DNA of 25,421 nt from Cruorifilaria tuberocauda. Its lineage: Eukaryota; Nematoda; Chromadorea; Rhabditida; Onchocercidae. This document shows positions 1-10,376 of this stretch, one piece after another. How positions within the stretch are numbered: the first letter of the stretch is position 1; each line of letters begins with the position of its first letter. The position numbers and the translations under genes are program-made. The stretch lies in contig JABVXU010000703.1 in the NCBI GenBank assembly GCA_013365365.1, positions 1 through 25,421 on the forward strand, given 5' to 3'. The notes under the pieces were generated by a model, which was not told the origin of the DNA, made no database searches, and saw only the letters and a program-made list of their open reading frames with translations.

Positions 1-217
1 GAAACAATGTTTGCTTTAATTATCGACAATTAAATCATAAAGCAAATAAATGTATCATTAAAAAGTTCCTTATATAATAAGCCAAATACCAGGATGATAT
101 ACAAATTATTGGATGTCTCAAGGAAATTACAGTGCTGTACTTAATTGAGTGCATGTTTCATCAAAATAATTAGTAAAGAATATATCTTAATAGTAAAAAT
201 TTCAAATGTTATATTAC

Positions 218-352
218 CATTATGATAAGCTCTTGCATCCACCTGTGAGAGATCGATACGAGCTATCTTGCTATATATGCTAGCAGCATTCTTTCCATTC
301 ATTCCTATATGATAATTATTCACTTCATTTGATATAATATTTTTTGGCTCTC
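218..352 (-). other. Unassigned exon-like segment
   Basis: On the minus strand a TTTGTAG acceptor at 353-359 opens a 135-base stretch with no stop, ending at an AATG|GTAATA donor. Read as two bases, 44 codons and one base, it encodes a polar segment that includes the residues HIGMNGKNAASIYSKIARID. Entry and exit phases are both 1, so the exon is symmetric. No convincing partner exon was found: the open stretch at about 455-540 would create a TGA if joined through the nearest donor, and 1-140 shows no clear continuation. It could be an internal exon of a gene running off the left edge, or a relic. I do not recognise the family. Confidence 0.3.
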
Positions 353-1290
353 CTACAAATTAACTTTTTGTAACTGTAACTATGATTACTGTTAAAATAA
401 CTCTTATTTACTTCAAATATATAATTTTGATTTAGATAACATATACTACATTTAAATGAATAGTAACAATATAAAGAAGAGGCCATCCTTTTAGGAAGCA
501 AAATCATCCAGGTTGAAGCAGATCTTCCGGAATGGATCAATGTAGTTTATGTATAGTATTTGTTTTCTGATCAGTAACATAATATGATATGGAATTGGTG
601 TGCTATTATCATATAAAAGATACTATACTATCTTTATATCATTCCTTGAAGTGCCAATTTCAATTTTCTCCATCCTATTATTTTTCACCTTTTATTCTGA
701 TAAAAATTGCAGAATGATTTATTAATATGTTTACATGTGATTCATTCCGTATTACTTTATTACTTATAAATCATTAAAACAACAAACTTTTCCATGAAAA
801 CTTAATCATTTATTTCTTTTGCAAGGTATAATTATGAGAAATGAAAAAAAAATTTCACAATTTTGTTTGAATCACATTTAGCAAAATCAATAATAGCAAA
901 ACCTATTTGCACATCTTGCATATTAATAGCAATTGCAAATAAGCTAATAGCTAACAAAACAAAGACTGCCTGTTCACTAAATATCCGAGTACATGCAATA
1001 CGGATAATTTTATTCATCGAAATGTTATAAGAGAAAAATTAAATGAACAGCAGAAAAATTATGTTGGCTTTTTTATATTGAATATAAAATCAATAACTTA
1101 TAATGGATAAAGAAAGAGATAAGAGAAATTATGATTGTCATCGAATAATTAAATTGCTAGAATCAAATTAAAGAATTAAAAAAATAATCTGCAATATCAC
1201 AAGAAGCAGCGTTTATTTCAGCTAGAAAAAATACGTTTGTTTAAATGCATCCTATTTTAGCGTGAAATTTTTTCACATATAATTTTAAAG
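353..1290. other. Intergenic, no gene supported
   Basis: AT-rich sequence with only short open frames. A 61-codon minus frame at 832-1017 is hydrophobic in its middle, but such a length is expected by chance at this composition and no homology is recognised. No tRNA, repeat array or clear promoter was seen. Confidence 0.5.
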
Positions 1291-1294
1291 TTAA

Positions 1295-1600
1295 TTACTT
1301 TATAAAACTTTGTTTATACAGAGAACAGCTGAAAAGTGGCTTCTTATGGCTATAAATTTGCATGTGCCTCTTCAAACCACTGATCCAGGAAGATCTTTTT
1401 CCGTATATCGAACAATTATACCGCTTTTCACCGATATGAATCTTCATATGCTTTCTCAAATCCGATATTTGAGGAAAACTTTTGTTGCATTTTAAACAAT
1501 ATACCACTTCTCATCAGTGTAAATTATTATAAATTATTATCTTATGTCTTTTCAAAATGGGAAGTTGAGAGAAACTTTTTTCCGTTGTTTAGTATATTGT
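1295..1600 (-). pseudogene. Decayed C2H2 zinc-finger remnant
   Basis: Reading the minus strand from about 1507 gives one complete finger, YCLKCNKSFPQISDLRKHMK followed by IH and the linker-like GEKRY: C-x2-C-x12-H-x3-H spacing with conserved F and L. The second finger keeps its two histidines loosely but has lost a zinc-ligand cysteine (CSIY where C-x2-C is expected). The third begins CSLYKQSF and stops at once. Upstream, at about 1508-1600, a further finger core (LPILKRHK) and a linker (TDEKWY) are visible in other frames, so at least one frameshift separates them from the intact finger. Missing ligands, frameshifts and early termination point to a dead fragment of a poly-zinc-finger DNA-binding gene. 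A small spliced gene reusing the intact finger is less likely. Confidence 0.6.
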
Positions 1601-1612
1601 TATAGTTTGTAG

Positions 1613-1630
1613 TTCAAACTATAGTTTGAA
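1613..1630. repeat. 18-bp perfect palindrome
   Basis: TTCAAACTATAGTTTGAA reads identically on both strands. A partial copy of one arm (TATAGTTTG) lies just upstream at about 1601-1609. It sits beside the zinc-finger remnant, outside any gene. It may be a protein-binding site, a trace of an inverted-repeat element, or chance. Confidence 0.7.
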
Positions 1631-2484
1631 GAATGATGCAGCAATAAATTTAGCATGTAAAGGGATAAAAAGGTCTACATCAAAGCTACCTAATGAAATA
1701 ATAAATGAAGTTTTACCTAACAATCCTATTGCTATTTTTCAGGTCCTAAAACATACAATCTTCAAAAAAATAAGGAAAAAAGGAATAAAGATAAAATGGA
1801 TTAACATTCTTATACTTTCTTGTCATTTCTTTCTTTTTTTCAAGAACTTCCTGAAACTCTTCGTCTGATAAAAAGATGAAAGTTAGAGGAGAAAAGTAGC
1901 AGAAAACAAGTTTTTCTTGGCTCTTCGAAAAAAAAAAGCTATCTGTTTCTTCTTTTTACTGTCATCGTTCGCTATCATTTTCTGTTTCATTCATTCTTGA
2001 CAACTTCATCTCCAATAACTTTCTAACTTTTAATTAATATTTGCGCAACTTTATATATTAGTCCACTTAATCGACGTATTAAATAGGTTACTTTAAATAT
2101 AATTTTCAAAATATAATTTTAGATGATAAGATAATAACTTCCACTATATATATTGCTATTTCAATGGAAATCGTTATAAATCTTAAAAAAGAAATCATTA
2201 TGATAAATTACACTGATAAAAAAATAGAATAATCACAAAGCAATAAAGAAACTTCACATTCTACTTCTACAATGATTTTATATCATTGAAATAATTTAAA
2301 ACAAACTCTTTGAATGATAACAAATAAAAGAACTGATATGATCTGAAAATACAGTCAATTACGGATATTTGTAAATTGCTTACGTAAAAACAATCTAATC
2401 CAATCACACACAATTGAAAGATTGAATTTATATAAGGAATGAATTCGTGATCTCTCAGAACTCTTACATTCTCCATTCGAGAAA
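1631..2484. other. Intergenic, upstream of the hemopexin-like gene
   Basis: AT-rich with pyrimidine-rich tracts around 1820-2000. An open frame at 1626-1868 starts only with TTG and is not supported as a gene. A minus frame at 2267-2476 is chance-length. The region should hold the promoter of the plus-strand gene at 2499, but no element can be named. Confidence 0.4.
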
Positions 2485-2487
2485 TTC

Positions 2488-2498
2488 ATATTTTTCAG
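2488..2498 (+). promoter_or_regulatory. Probable spliced-leader acceptor
   Basis: The pyrimidine tract ATATTTTTCAG ends directly against the ATG at 2499, and no upstream coding exon was found. This is what a nematode trans-splice site looks like: the mature 5' UTR would be the leader alone. A cis-spliced non-coding first exon is the alternative. Confidence 0.5.
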
Positions 2499-4106
2499 AT
2501 GTTCGTTCAATTTCTACAATTAATAACCATCATTGTTTATTACGTAGCAGAAGCGCGTCTTCCGTTTCTCCGGATTCTCTCCAAACCGGAACAACAATGC
2601 GATATGAAAAATTGTCAAAATGCTGAAAAAAATATCACAACAATTATTACACTGCAAAATTCTAAGTGCCCGAAAAAAATTGATTCAGCTACTGAAGGCA
2701 AGTTATATAAATTTTTATGTGACAAAGATGCTTCCACATTAGATTTCTACAGTTACTGTAAGTTTATATAGCTCATCATTTGAATGAATAATATGAAAGT
2801 AGTAAATGACATTAGGATATCCCAGGATTGAAATTTGCTAATTTTAAGGAATATAATAGATCTTAGATGATGTAAGTTATTTTAAGATTGCTTACAGCTT
2901 TTTTCTCGAAATACAATAATGGTTAAAAGAAAAAAGTAAATCCTGATGATAGAGAGGATTGATATGTGAAGCATTTTCGATATGAACAATGTTATCTCAA
3001 ATAATTTTTATTAAACAGATATTTTTTTTAATCTAATGATTTAATGACACAAATTTAAACAGATAGAAAAGGATTAACAAATTTAGTTTATTTATAGTAT
3101 CTGGTAAATTGTATATATTTTCGGATAGTAAAATATGGATTTTCAATGGTCGAAAGTTCGAAATGGTGACTTATATTGATAAGGTAAGGTAATTCATACT
3201 GATATAATGCTCGAAGAGCATTCTGCAAGTTAATCTGACGAATACTCATTGCATTTCCAATTTATATGAGGTGATAGTGGATAATTCTTATCCAAATGAT
3301 TTCAGATATTTCCTAATGGACCACCTTATGTTAATGCATCTGTCTCGATGAAGTATCAAACATATCTTATTCAGGATCGAATTATTTTTGCATTCTTTAA
3401 CCGCAAAAACACCTTCACGTAATTTCTTTAGAAAGTACCTAAACTATTTGAAGAGTATGAAAAATGGATAGGAATAATAATATAAATTTAAATTAATCGA
3501 CCCAAGATAACTCTTTCAGCCCAAGGAAAAGATGGCCTAAAATGCTCTCAAATCGTGTCCTATTCTTTCCACAAGCTGCATTTCCTATCAAGAATGGAAG
3601 TGCTATACTCGTTTCGGTAAGCTATGAACTAATATTTTTAAATAGAACTGTAACTGACGATTATGAAAATAAGTTAACATATTGCTAACTCTCATCTTAA
3701 TATGTGCATAAAATAAAATAAAGATAACGCTGACTTGTTTCGATTCAGAGTTTGAAGACGAATTACAACTTTTTCTTCCATGTGGAAAAATTTTTAAATA
3801 ATTAATTATCTGTTTCCGGTTTAAGATATTCTTCGAATCTCGGTATTAATATTTCAGGGAAATGTATTTGCAACATACGAAATGGAAGGCAACAAGGCAT
3901 CACTAATTTATGATTTGGAAACATACTATCCAAATCTACCCAAAAATTTTCTGACCGGTATACCGTTTCCACCGGGACAATTTAAAACGTACCGTTTCTT
4001 AGACTCACACAATTTGTACGAGTATGATATGAACGACAAAAGAATCATATTTGTACAACCACTCAAAAAATATCTTTCATGTGACCAAATTAAAACTTCA
4101 AGATGA
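2499..4106 (+). CDS. Secreted hemopexin-like domain protein
   Basis: Five exons (2499-2757, 3098-3183, 3306-3418, 3520-3616, 3858-4106) join in frame to 267 residues. The start is hydrophobic (about residues 3-16) and ends VAEA, a typical signal-peptide cleavage site near residue 19, so the protein should be secreted. The body resembles a four-bladed hemopexin propeller: blade-like repeats with aromatic edge strands (GKLYKF near 68, SGKLYIFSDSKIWIFNG near 88, YVNASVSMKYQTYLIQ near 125), and one cysteine just before blade 1 (C57) and one near the end (C261), where the family's closing disulfide lies. Hemopexin domains bind haem, metals or matrix proteins; no protease domain is present, so this is not a matrix metalloproteinase. 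NIT at 45-47 and NAS near 127 are possible N-glycosylation sites. The fold is an inference from pattern, and the ligand is unknown. It converges on NLE1. Confidence 0.65.
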
Positions 4107-4389
4107 GTAAATTAAAAAGAATTTTTTAATGGTGTATTTTTCAAATAATCATACTTTAATCCATATAACAACCTAAAAAGTGAAAAATTTTGAGTAATAC
4201 TTCACGTTACTGAATTCACCGGTGAGTTAATTATGTTGTTTGTTGAAAAAGCAAAGTTCCAAAACTTGCCTTTCAGTGCCAATAAGCTCATAAGGTTAAG
4301 GTGAGCAAACTTTGTTGACGCAGAGAAAGAATATCTTCAGTGTGCAAATATGACTAAATTCAAGAATGCCTTATCATTTTATTATTCCA
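4107..4389. other. Convergent 3' intergenic gap
   Basis: About 280 bases separate the ends of the hemopexin-like gene (plus) and NLE1 (minus). ATTAAA-like signals follow the plus-strand stop. No further feature was seen. Confidence 0.5.
4378..4383 (-). terminator. Candidate polyadenylation signal of NLE1
   Basis: AATAAA on the minus strand begins six bases past the NLE1 stop codon. It is very close to the stop, but short 3' UTRs occur in nematodes; a later variant signal may be used instead. Confidence 0.35.
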
Positions 4390-7300
4390 TTACTGACGCC
4401 ACAATTTTAGCAATTTATCTTTTCCGCCGCTAGCCACTCGAGTACCATCTGGACTCCAATCTACCGCATAAACTTCATCACCATGCCCCGGAAGATCCAT
4501 ACAGAGACCTCGTTTACGTATATCCCAAACCTGAACGATTAAAATTGTCACTTTCTTTTATTTTTTTTCCGGTTTATTATTGATCACTAATTACAAATTA
4601 TAATTTACTGGAATGTATGTGGTTTATTGAATTTGAAAATGGAACCGATAATTGATAATGTAGAAAAAATTCCAATCAATCAATGATGATGCAAAATTCT
4701 TCCTTAATAAAAGTTACCAAAATTATTGAAATGTTTACTACATTACTCAATCATAGTAAAAACCAGTTTAGTCTAATTTGTCTCAACAATAATGCAATGG
4801 TCTTTTGACTCTTCCAATGTTGATATCGCACAGTTTGCTGCTGAATGGCTATGCTTAAGATCCTAACCAATGAAAATAAATAGCAGGGAAATGTTTGAGG
4901 TGCTAAGCAATGATAAGAAGTTCCAAGACTTTTGTATCCGCAATGAAGCTATGGATGCTATGAAACTCATATTAGTGGAGCCTATTTTATGGCATCTTTA
5001 ACCTACTTTCAACGTTGAATCTGCCGAACCAGAAATTAGTAATCGACTGTCAGCCGACCAAGCAATTTGATAGACTGCTTGGACGTGTCCTCGTAATGTA
5101 TCGAGAAAAGCACCCGTTCGTCCACACCACAATTTGATCGACTTATCAAATGATGCTGATGCAATGTACTGAGCATTTGGGGAAAACATTACCTGAGAAA
5201 AATCTTTTAAACTTTGGAACTCTAGGGAGATTCTTTAGAAAAATTATGAGATGTTTGAATAAATAAATTCTTCTGTTGTTTTTTCCTCTTCACGAAAGTG
5301 ACTATAGTAATTTCACCTGATTTACTAGTTGCTGATGGCCAGTCATACGCACTCGAGGTTTCTTCTCATCCGTTGGCTTCCAGAAAAATAACGTAAAATC
5401 ATCTGATCCAGAAACTAACAGCTCACCATATATGCCCTTAGCTGTCTCATACCGATGTAAAGCTTCTTTCTGACGCAGTGCCTAAAAAAGAGAACATACC
5501 TATTCCAGTTTATTGATCCATTGTGTCAACATGCCAACATAACCCAAAAAAAACCTATAATACTAGTATCGATATTACCATTTGTGATTTTTGTCTTTTG
5601 AAAATTATTAATACTTCTTGTCGTAAAAATAAAATAGGTTGAGAAAAATAGATTTCTCTTGCAAAAATATGATTTTTATACCAACTCATAATTTTTTCAA
5701 ATATCTTTTCTTAGTGCTGCATAATTCTATTCTTTTAACCAACCATATCATCGTGAATCATCGTAGATTGTTCCAAAGCATTATAAAAACTTGTACGTAA
5801 AACGTATTCCACATTTAAAGCTAAGGTATTAACCCAGTGAGCGTGACCGACCAAGGTACGACACAAGATACCATCCTCTGCGCGCCATACTTTGATTGTA
5901 CGATCCTGGAATGAGTCGATTTCAACAAAATTAATCTTATATGTTTACGAAAGAAATTTTACAATGTCAACATAATGAAAATTTTATGTAGTAGAAATTG
6001 TTCTGAAAATAACTCCTTATAACTCACTTTACAAATCACTTTAGTAATAACTCTATATCAAATCTCATTTATCTTTTTTATACTTACTTGCGAACCAGAG
6101 TAAATAAGTCCTTGGCCACCCCACTTCACACATGTTACTGATGCTGTATGTCCTGTCAAACAACGGACCATCTCATATTTCATAGTATCCCAAATCCTGA
6201 TTTCACCGTCCTTTCCAGCACTTGCCAAATGTCTTGAAAATGAAAAAAGCTAAAGATAACTAAACAGAAAAAGTCAAGAGTGAATAAGTTCTTTTATTTC
6301 TGAGAAATTTGCGAGACATATATATCTAAATTACCTGCAATGCGGATTTTTGTGGTATGGTTCCCAGACAAGTTGATTTATCCACTGCTTGTGACCGGTC
6401 ATTTTTTTGCCGACCTGTGTTCCAGTCTTCGCATTCCATAAACAAATCTTAACATCATGTTTTGTTTAACATATATAGTACCATATATAATACAAGTCAA
6501 CAATACTGAAAATTTTGTAAATAAAAAATAGAGTTTATTAAAGTATATTCCTGAAGACGTACATGCCCATTTTTGCAAGCCGAAGCAAGCTTCTTACCAT
6601 CTGGTGACCAAGCGATACAGAGTACCCAATTTGTATGTCCTTTGGCAGTATACAACGGTGTCTCTGTATTCAAATCCCAAAAACGCACGGTTGTATCACC
6701 TGAACCACTAGCAAGTTCCCTTAAAATTTCATGTAAATGTACGAAAATTTTGAAAGTGAAGACTTAACATATAATGAAAATGGGCATTTTAAGCATCACG
6801 GAGTTCCAACTCACATATGCTTTAAAAGATTGAAAATTTTAAATGAGAACCTTCCATCTGGACTAAATTGCACACTAATCACTGGCTCACCATGCCCAGG
6901 AATAGAAGAGGTACATCGAGTTACTGGCCTGACACGGAATACCGCTTCAGGATAATACAGCAATTCGATGCTCTGTAATTTATGGCAAACATTATTTTCA
7001 AGAAATGAAATTATCACTTGCTTTATTCACTTCAACTACGTCATAATTTATTCTGTCTCAGGGTATCACTATGTTCTCCATCAAAATAATATCAGTAGTG
7101 ATTTCATTACCAAAATAATCCTCGAAAAAATCAGATCATAATTAAAGAACATTTTTAATATTCAAGTCATCTATAATCACCTATTTCTATAATCAAAGTT
7201 CTATAACGAGATACCTTTTCAACGTCAATTTTCTCTTGTGGTATTGAGCTTTCCAAAGAATTTTCGATAAAAATGCCATCTCTTGTCCGAAACGTTATAG

Positions 7301-7615
7301 GAATTGGATCGTCTGAGCTGCCCAACAATTGATTGCATAAAATCTATAACAAAATATGTGTGTCCTCGTATACAAAATATATTGATTAGATCTCAATATC
7401 TTCTTCAAAAGTTACAAAATCAAAAATCATATGTTGATGATTAAAATACTCCGAAGTGTTTCTGCTTCTTTGAAAAATTAAACCACCTGCAACTGTTTAA
7501 GAGTTGTGGAAAGAGGTAGTATGATTGCAGCCTCGCTGAGTTCTTGTTCATCCTCCGAGAAAATCCGTACACTGACACTACGACCACACCCATCAACAGA
7601 ACTGCGGTCCTCCAT
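4390..7615 (-). CDS. NLE1: Notchless homologue, WD40 ribosome-assembly factor
   Basis: Ten minus-strand exons (7615-7487, 7343-7215, 6972-6851, 6719-6563, 6447-6335, 6232-6088, 5905-5744, 5481-5317, 5192-5007, 4530-4390) join without a stop to 482 residues, close to the roughly 485 of human NLE1. Residues about 13-85 form the ubiquitin-like NLE domain. The rest is an eight-bladed WD40 propeller with the blade motifs VRFWDLNTETPLYTAKGH, IRIWDTMKYEMVRCLTGH and SASFDKSIKLW, ending KDKLLKLWRQ. The yeast counterpart Rsa4 is bound by the AAA ATPase Rea1/Mdn1 through the ubiquitin-like domain during 60S pre-ribosome maturation in the nucleolus; the animal protein was also linked to Notch signalling. 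One blade reads LWCGRTG where relatives have LWDGRTG. An acceptor TTTTAG lies two bases before the ATG, suggesting trans-splicing. PSMA3 lies 252 bases upstream on the same strand. Confidence 0.95.
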
Positions 7616-7617
7616 TA

Positions 7618-7630
7618 CTAAAACAACCAA
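7618..7630 (-). promoter_or_regulatory. Probable spliced-leader acceptor of NLE1
   Basis: On the minus strand TTTGGTTGTTTTAG ends two bases before the NLE1 ATG. There is no upstream exon, and the PSMA3 polyadenylation signal lies about 190 bases upstream. This is the arrangement expected for the second gene of a nematode operon. Confidence 0.5.
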
Positions 7631-7811
7631 ATGTTAATTCTACGAATACTTTTTTGGTCGTTTTCTGTTAGTATTTCGATTTCTTTCTGCGTTCATTTTC
7701 ACATATTTGTATACATTTATTCATGTGTACATCAAACATCAAAGAGGCATCAAAATTCAGTTTGTCCAAAACCAAGCATTCAGTCCATATGCACAGTATA
7801 TTTAATCACTG

Positions 7812-7817
7812 TTTATT
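7812..7817 (-). terminator. Polyadenylation signal of PSMA3
   Basis: AATAAA on the minus strand, 50 bases after the PSMA3 stop codon at 7868, in the gap before NLE1. Confidence 0.6.
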
Positions 7818-7867
7818 TAAACTTGTGGAATAACAATAGAACAAAGCAAAAAAAAAAGAACGAAAAA

Positions 7868-10366
7868 TCAATCATCCATATCATCTTCTTCTAACTTCGC
7901 TTTAGCCCAAGCTTCCGCTTCTTTTACTATCTAAAACAAACAATTAATAGTAACAAACCAGAAGACTATCCAACACATACATAATGAAAAAATCAGCATA
8001 TTCTAGCTCCAGTAGGCTAATAATGCAAGGTTACTGGCTGAGAATGGAACTAACAGTAAAATCATCAATAGTGATAAAGATCTCTATTCAGCAGACTATT
8101 CTGAAATGAAAAAAACTACTTTCTTTCCTTAAGTCTGAATCGTTGCAGCAAGATCATTTACTTTCAAAATGCATTTTTCTCCTTGAATATTTATCAAATT
8201 AAAAGTTGTAATGATAAAAATTCTTCTTAAGTTCCAAATAATAAAACCAACATCTTTCGGAATATTCTCATGTTTTCCTCCAGTAATCTGGCCTACCCAA
8301 CCCATTTCCACCTGTAAATTTTTGTCTTTCGCTTCGTCTCGCACCATTAAAATTATTCGTGCCGCTTCTGAAACAAACGAAAGATTAACTGAACAAATTT
8401 TATTATAAACTTTGTCGAAATAAATGAAACATGGTTGTGACGAATTCAATGAAAAAATCGCACACCATTAACTAACTGTTGCATCGGCATATCTTCAAAC
8501 TTTAATTTTTCAATTTCCGTTTTAGCTGCCTGTCGATGCTTACCAATTGCCCATGCCTTGTACTCATAACATAGACCTGAGGGCTCCAACAAAAATAACT
8601 GCGAACCATTCTGAAAAACTGACCTTACATCATTATAGACAATTCTGAATGAATTGCCAATCCGTTTTAAAAACTGACTTTTTATCGTGTATTCTCGATG
8701 ATAACTTTCAGCATTCTATACGAAAAAGAATATTTTCATTTTCCAGGTGAAAAATCCAAAGACTTGCCTTTTCATCCCAAGCAGTTAGAAATATTGAAGC
8801 TCCAAAAGGTCTACTAATACCAAGCGTATATACATGAACATATTCGGCTAACTAAAAATTCATCTAGGTTACTAGGTTCTGGACAATGTTTCTCCTATCA
8901 AAGTAGGAAGAGAACTTCTAATTTTGCTTTCCGTGTTTCAATCCGTTCATAAGTAAATTTTAAACCCGCAATGAAAAAAAGAAAGAATAAAAATATGCTT
9001 AAACAGAAAATTCCAAGCATATCAAATATTCAACGGATAAGTGATACGCAATTCTGAAAAGTCTTCAGACAAAATTGCTGTAGATGAGAAAGGGGTCAAA
9101 TAATACCATAAAAATTTGAATGTAAAATTTAAAGATGAATGTATGAACAGATACTTACCAAACGCCTTAATTTAGACTACTCACTTTATAAACATGGTAA
9201 GTTTGAAAAAGTGAAAATGAATACACCTGGTTTGCCAGCTTCTTGATCGGAATAGGTGTTCGATACTCCTTCAGATAATTGAGTGCTTCGCTTACTGCAT
9301 AATCTAGAAGTGCCCTGCAATCTGGATATATGCCTGCCATTGCACAACCAATGTATTCTCCGGCATTTGCCATTCTTGGATTCGCATTCTAAAATGATAT
9401 TAAGAACATGTAACTTTAACATTAAGTAATCATAAACATTAAGATATCATCAAAGGAAAAATCGCATATATCTGCTAGTAATGTTTAAAGTTTGTTTGAT
9501 ATGATTGATATAGTACTTTCTTTTCTTAAGACACAAAGGTTAGTACAACATTACATCTGGAACTACTATATCCGTACAAATTTTGGTTTTGTCGGATTAA
9601 ATTTTCCACATATATTGCTAATTATTTGTTATCGAACGTCAATGATTCTATGAAATAATTTAACAGCCTACGAAACTTGGAAAAAAACTGAAATAAAAAG
9701 AGAGTCATACTTCGACATATAACTTCGAAGTAATTAGTTTGTCAGCTGCTGTAACGACACCATCTTTTCCTCGCATAGCAATCATTGTACCACCATTATC
9801 AACTGCTTTTTGGGCATACTCAACTGAAGATCGATTGAAGAATAATAAGATAGAACAAAAATAGATAAATTTTAAACGAATATTTTAGGTTTCAATTGTG
9901 AACTTCAAAATAACACACTACCTACGATTAAATCTAGACCAAATCTAAATACTGATCCATTACCATTGTCTTTTCTGAATAAGTGTAATAATCGGTAACG
10001 GCTACTAATTACTGCTATAACAAGCTACTGAAATTATAACAAACAAAATTACTTTTTCTTTGAAATTAATCTTTTTAATAACCGTAATATTTTATTCCTA
10101 ATTATAATGGTTCTATCATAATGAAAGAATAAAAGAATTGATAAAATTAGCTTACTTCAATGATTTATTTTTGTTAGAACTATTTAATTGTTAAAATTGC
10201 AGTTATTTTACTATAATTTATGATTAATTTAACACTAAAACATTAGAAACTGAAAAATGAAAATGGAAAAAAAGATGATCATGGAATATAATGTACCCTG
10301 AAAAATACGTCCATCTGGAGAGAAAGTTGCAGCAGCGAGATCATACCCAGTGCCAATCGAGCTCAT
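7868..10366 (-). CDS. PSMA3: Proteasome subunit alpha type 3 (20S alpha-7)
   Basis: Seven exons (10366-10297, 9823-9711, 9388-9227, 8851-8768, 8610-8466, 8367-8252, 7930-7868) give 250 residues; human PSMA3 has about 255. The N-terminus [20 protein letters not shown] continues IFQVEYA, the signature of proteasome alpha subunits, whose N-termini form the gate of the 20S core. Later landmarks are SKLYVE, the [20 protein letters not shown] region, [33 protein letters not shown], and [18 protein letters not shown]. The acidic tail EEDDMDD matches the alpha-7 tail, which separates it from other alpha subunits. As an alpha subunit it has no catalytic threonine. The intron after exon 4 begins GC rather than GT. 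TTTCAG abuts the ATG, suggesting trans-splicing, and NLE1 follows on the same strand. Confidence 0.96.
8611..8767 (-). other. GC-AG intron in PSMA3
   Basis: The exon ends GAAAAG and the intron starts GCAAGT, the usual context of rare GC donors, and it ends TTTTTCAG before AATGGTTCG. This splice keeps the frame and matches the family ([16 protein letters not shown]). Using the next GT, four bases on, would break the frame. Confidence 0.8.
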
Positions 10367-10376
10367 CTGAAACGCA
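10367..10376 (-). promoter_or_regulatory. Probable spliced-leader acceptor of PSMA3
   Basis: On the minus strand TATGCGTTTCAG ends directly at the ATG of PSMA3. There is no candidate upstream coding exon, so the leader itself probably forms the 5' UTR. Confidence 0.5.

Noticed and set aside
832..1017. 61-codon minus-strand hydrophobic frame; considered as a secreted peptide or a bacterial endosymbiont insertion
   Set aside because: No recognisable family, chance length at this composition, and no flanking bacterial-type genes.
1626..1868. 80-codon plus-strand open frame
   Set aside because: It has only a TTG start and its second half is lysine/isoleucine/phenylalanine-rich, as random AT-rich sequence would be. 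I considered a weak likeness to a conserved enzyme motif in its first half and could not support it.
2267..2476. 69-codon minus-strand frame just upstream of the hemopexin-like gene
   Set aside because: Composition is that of random AT-rich sequence and there are no splice or homology signals.
7631..7894. 87-codon plus-strand frame
   Set aside because: Lies opposite the PSMA3 last exon and PSMA3-NLE1 gap; it is a shadow of the minus-strand genes.
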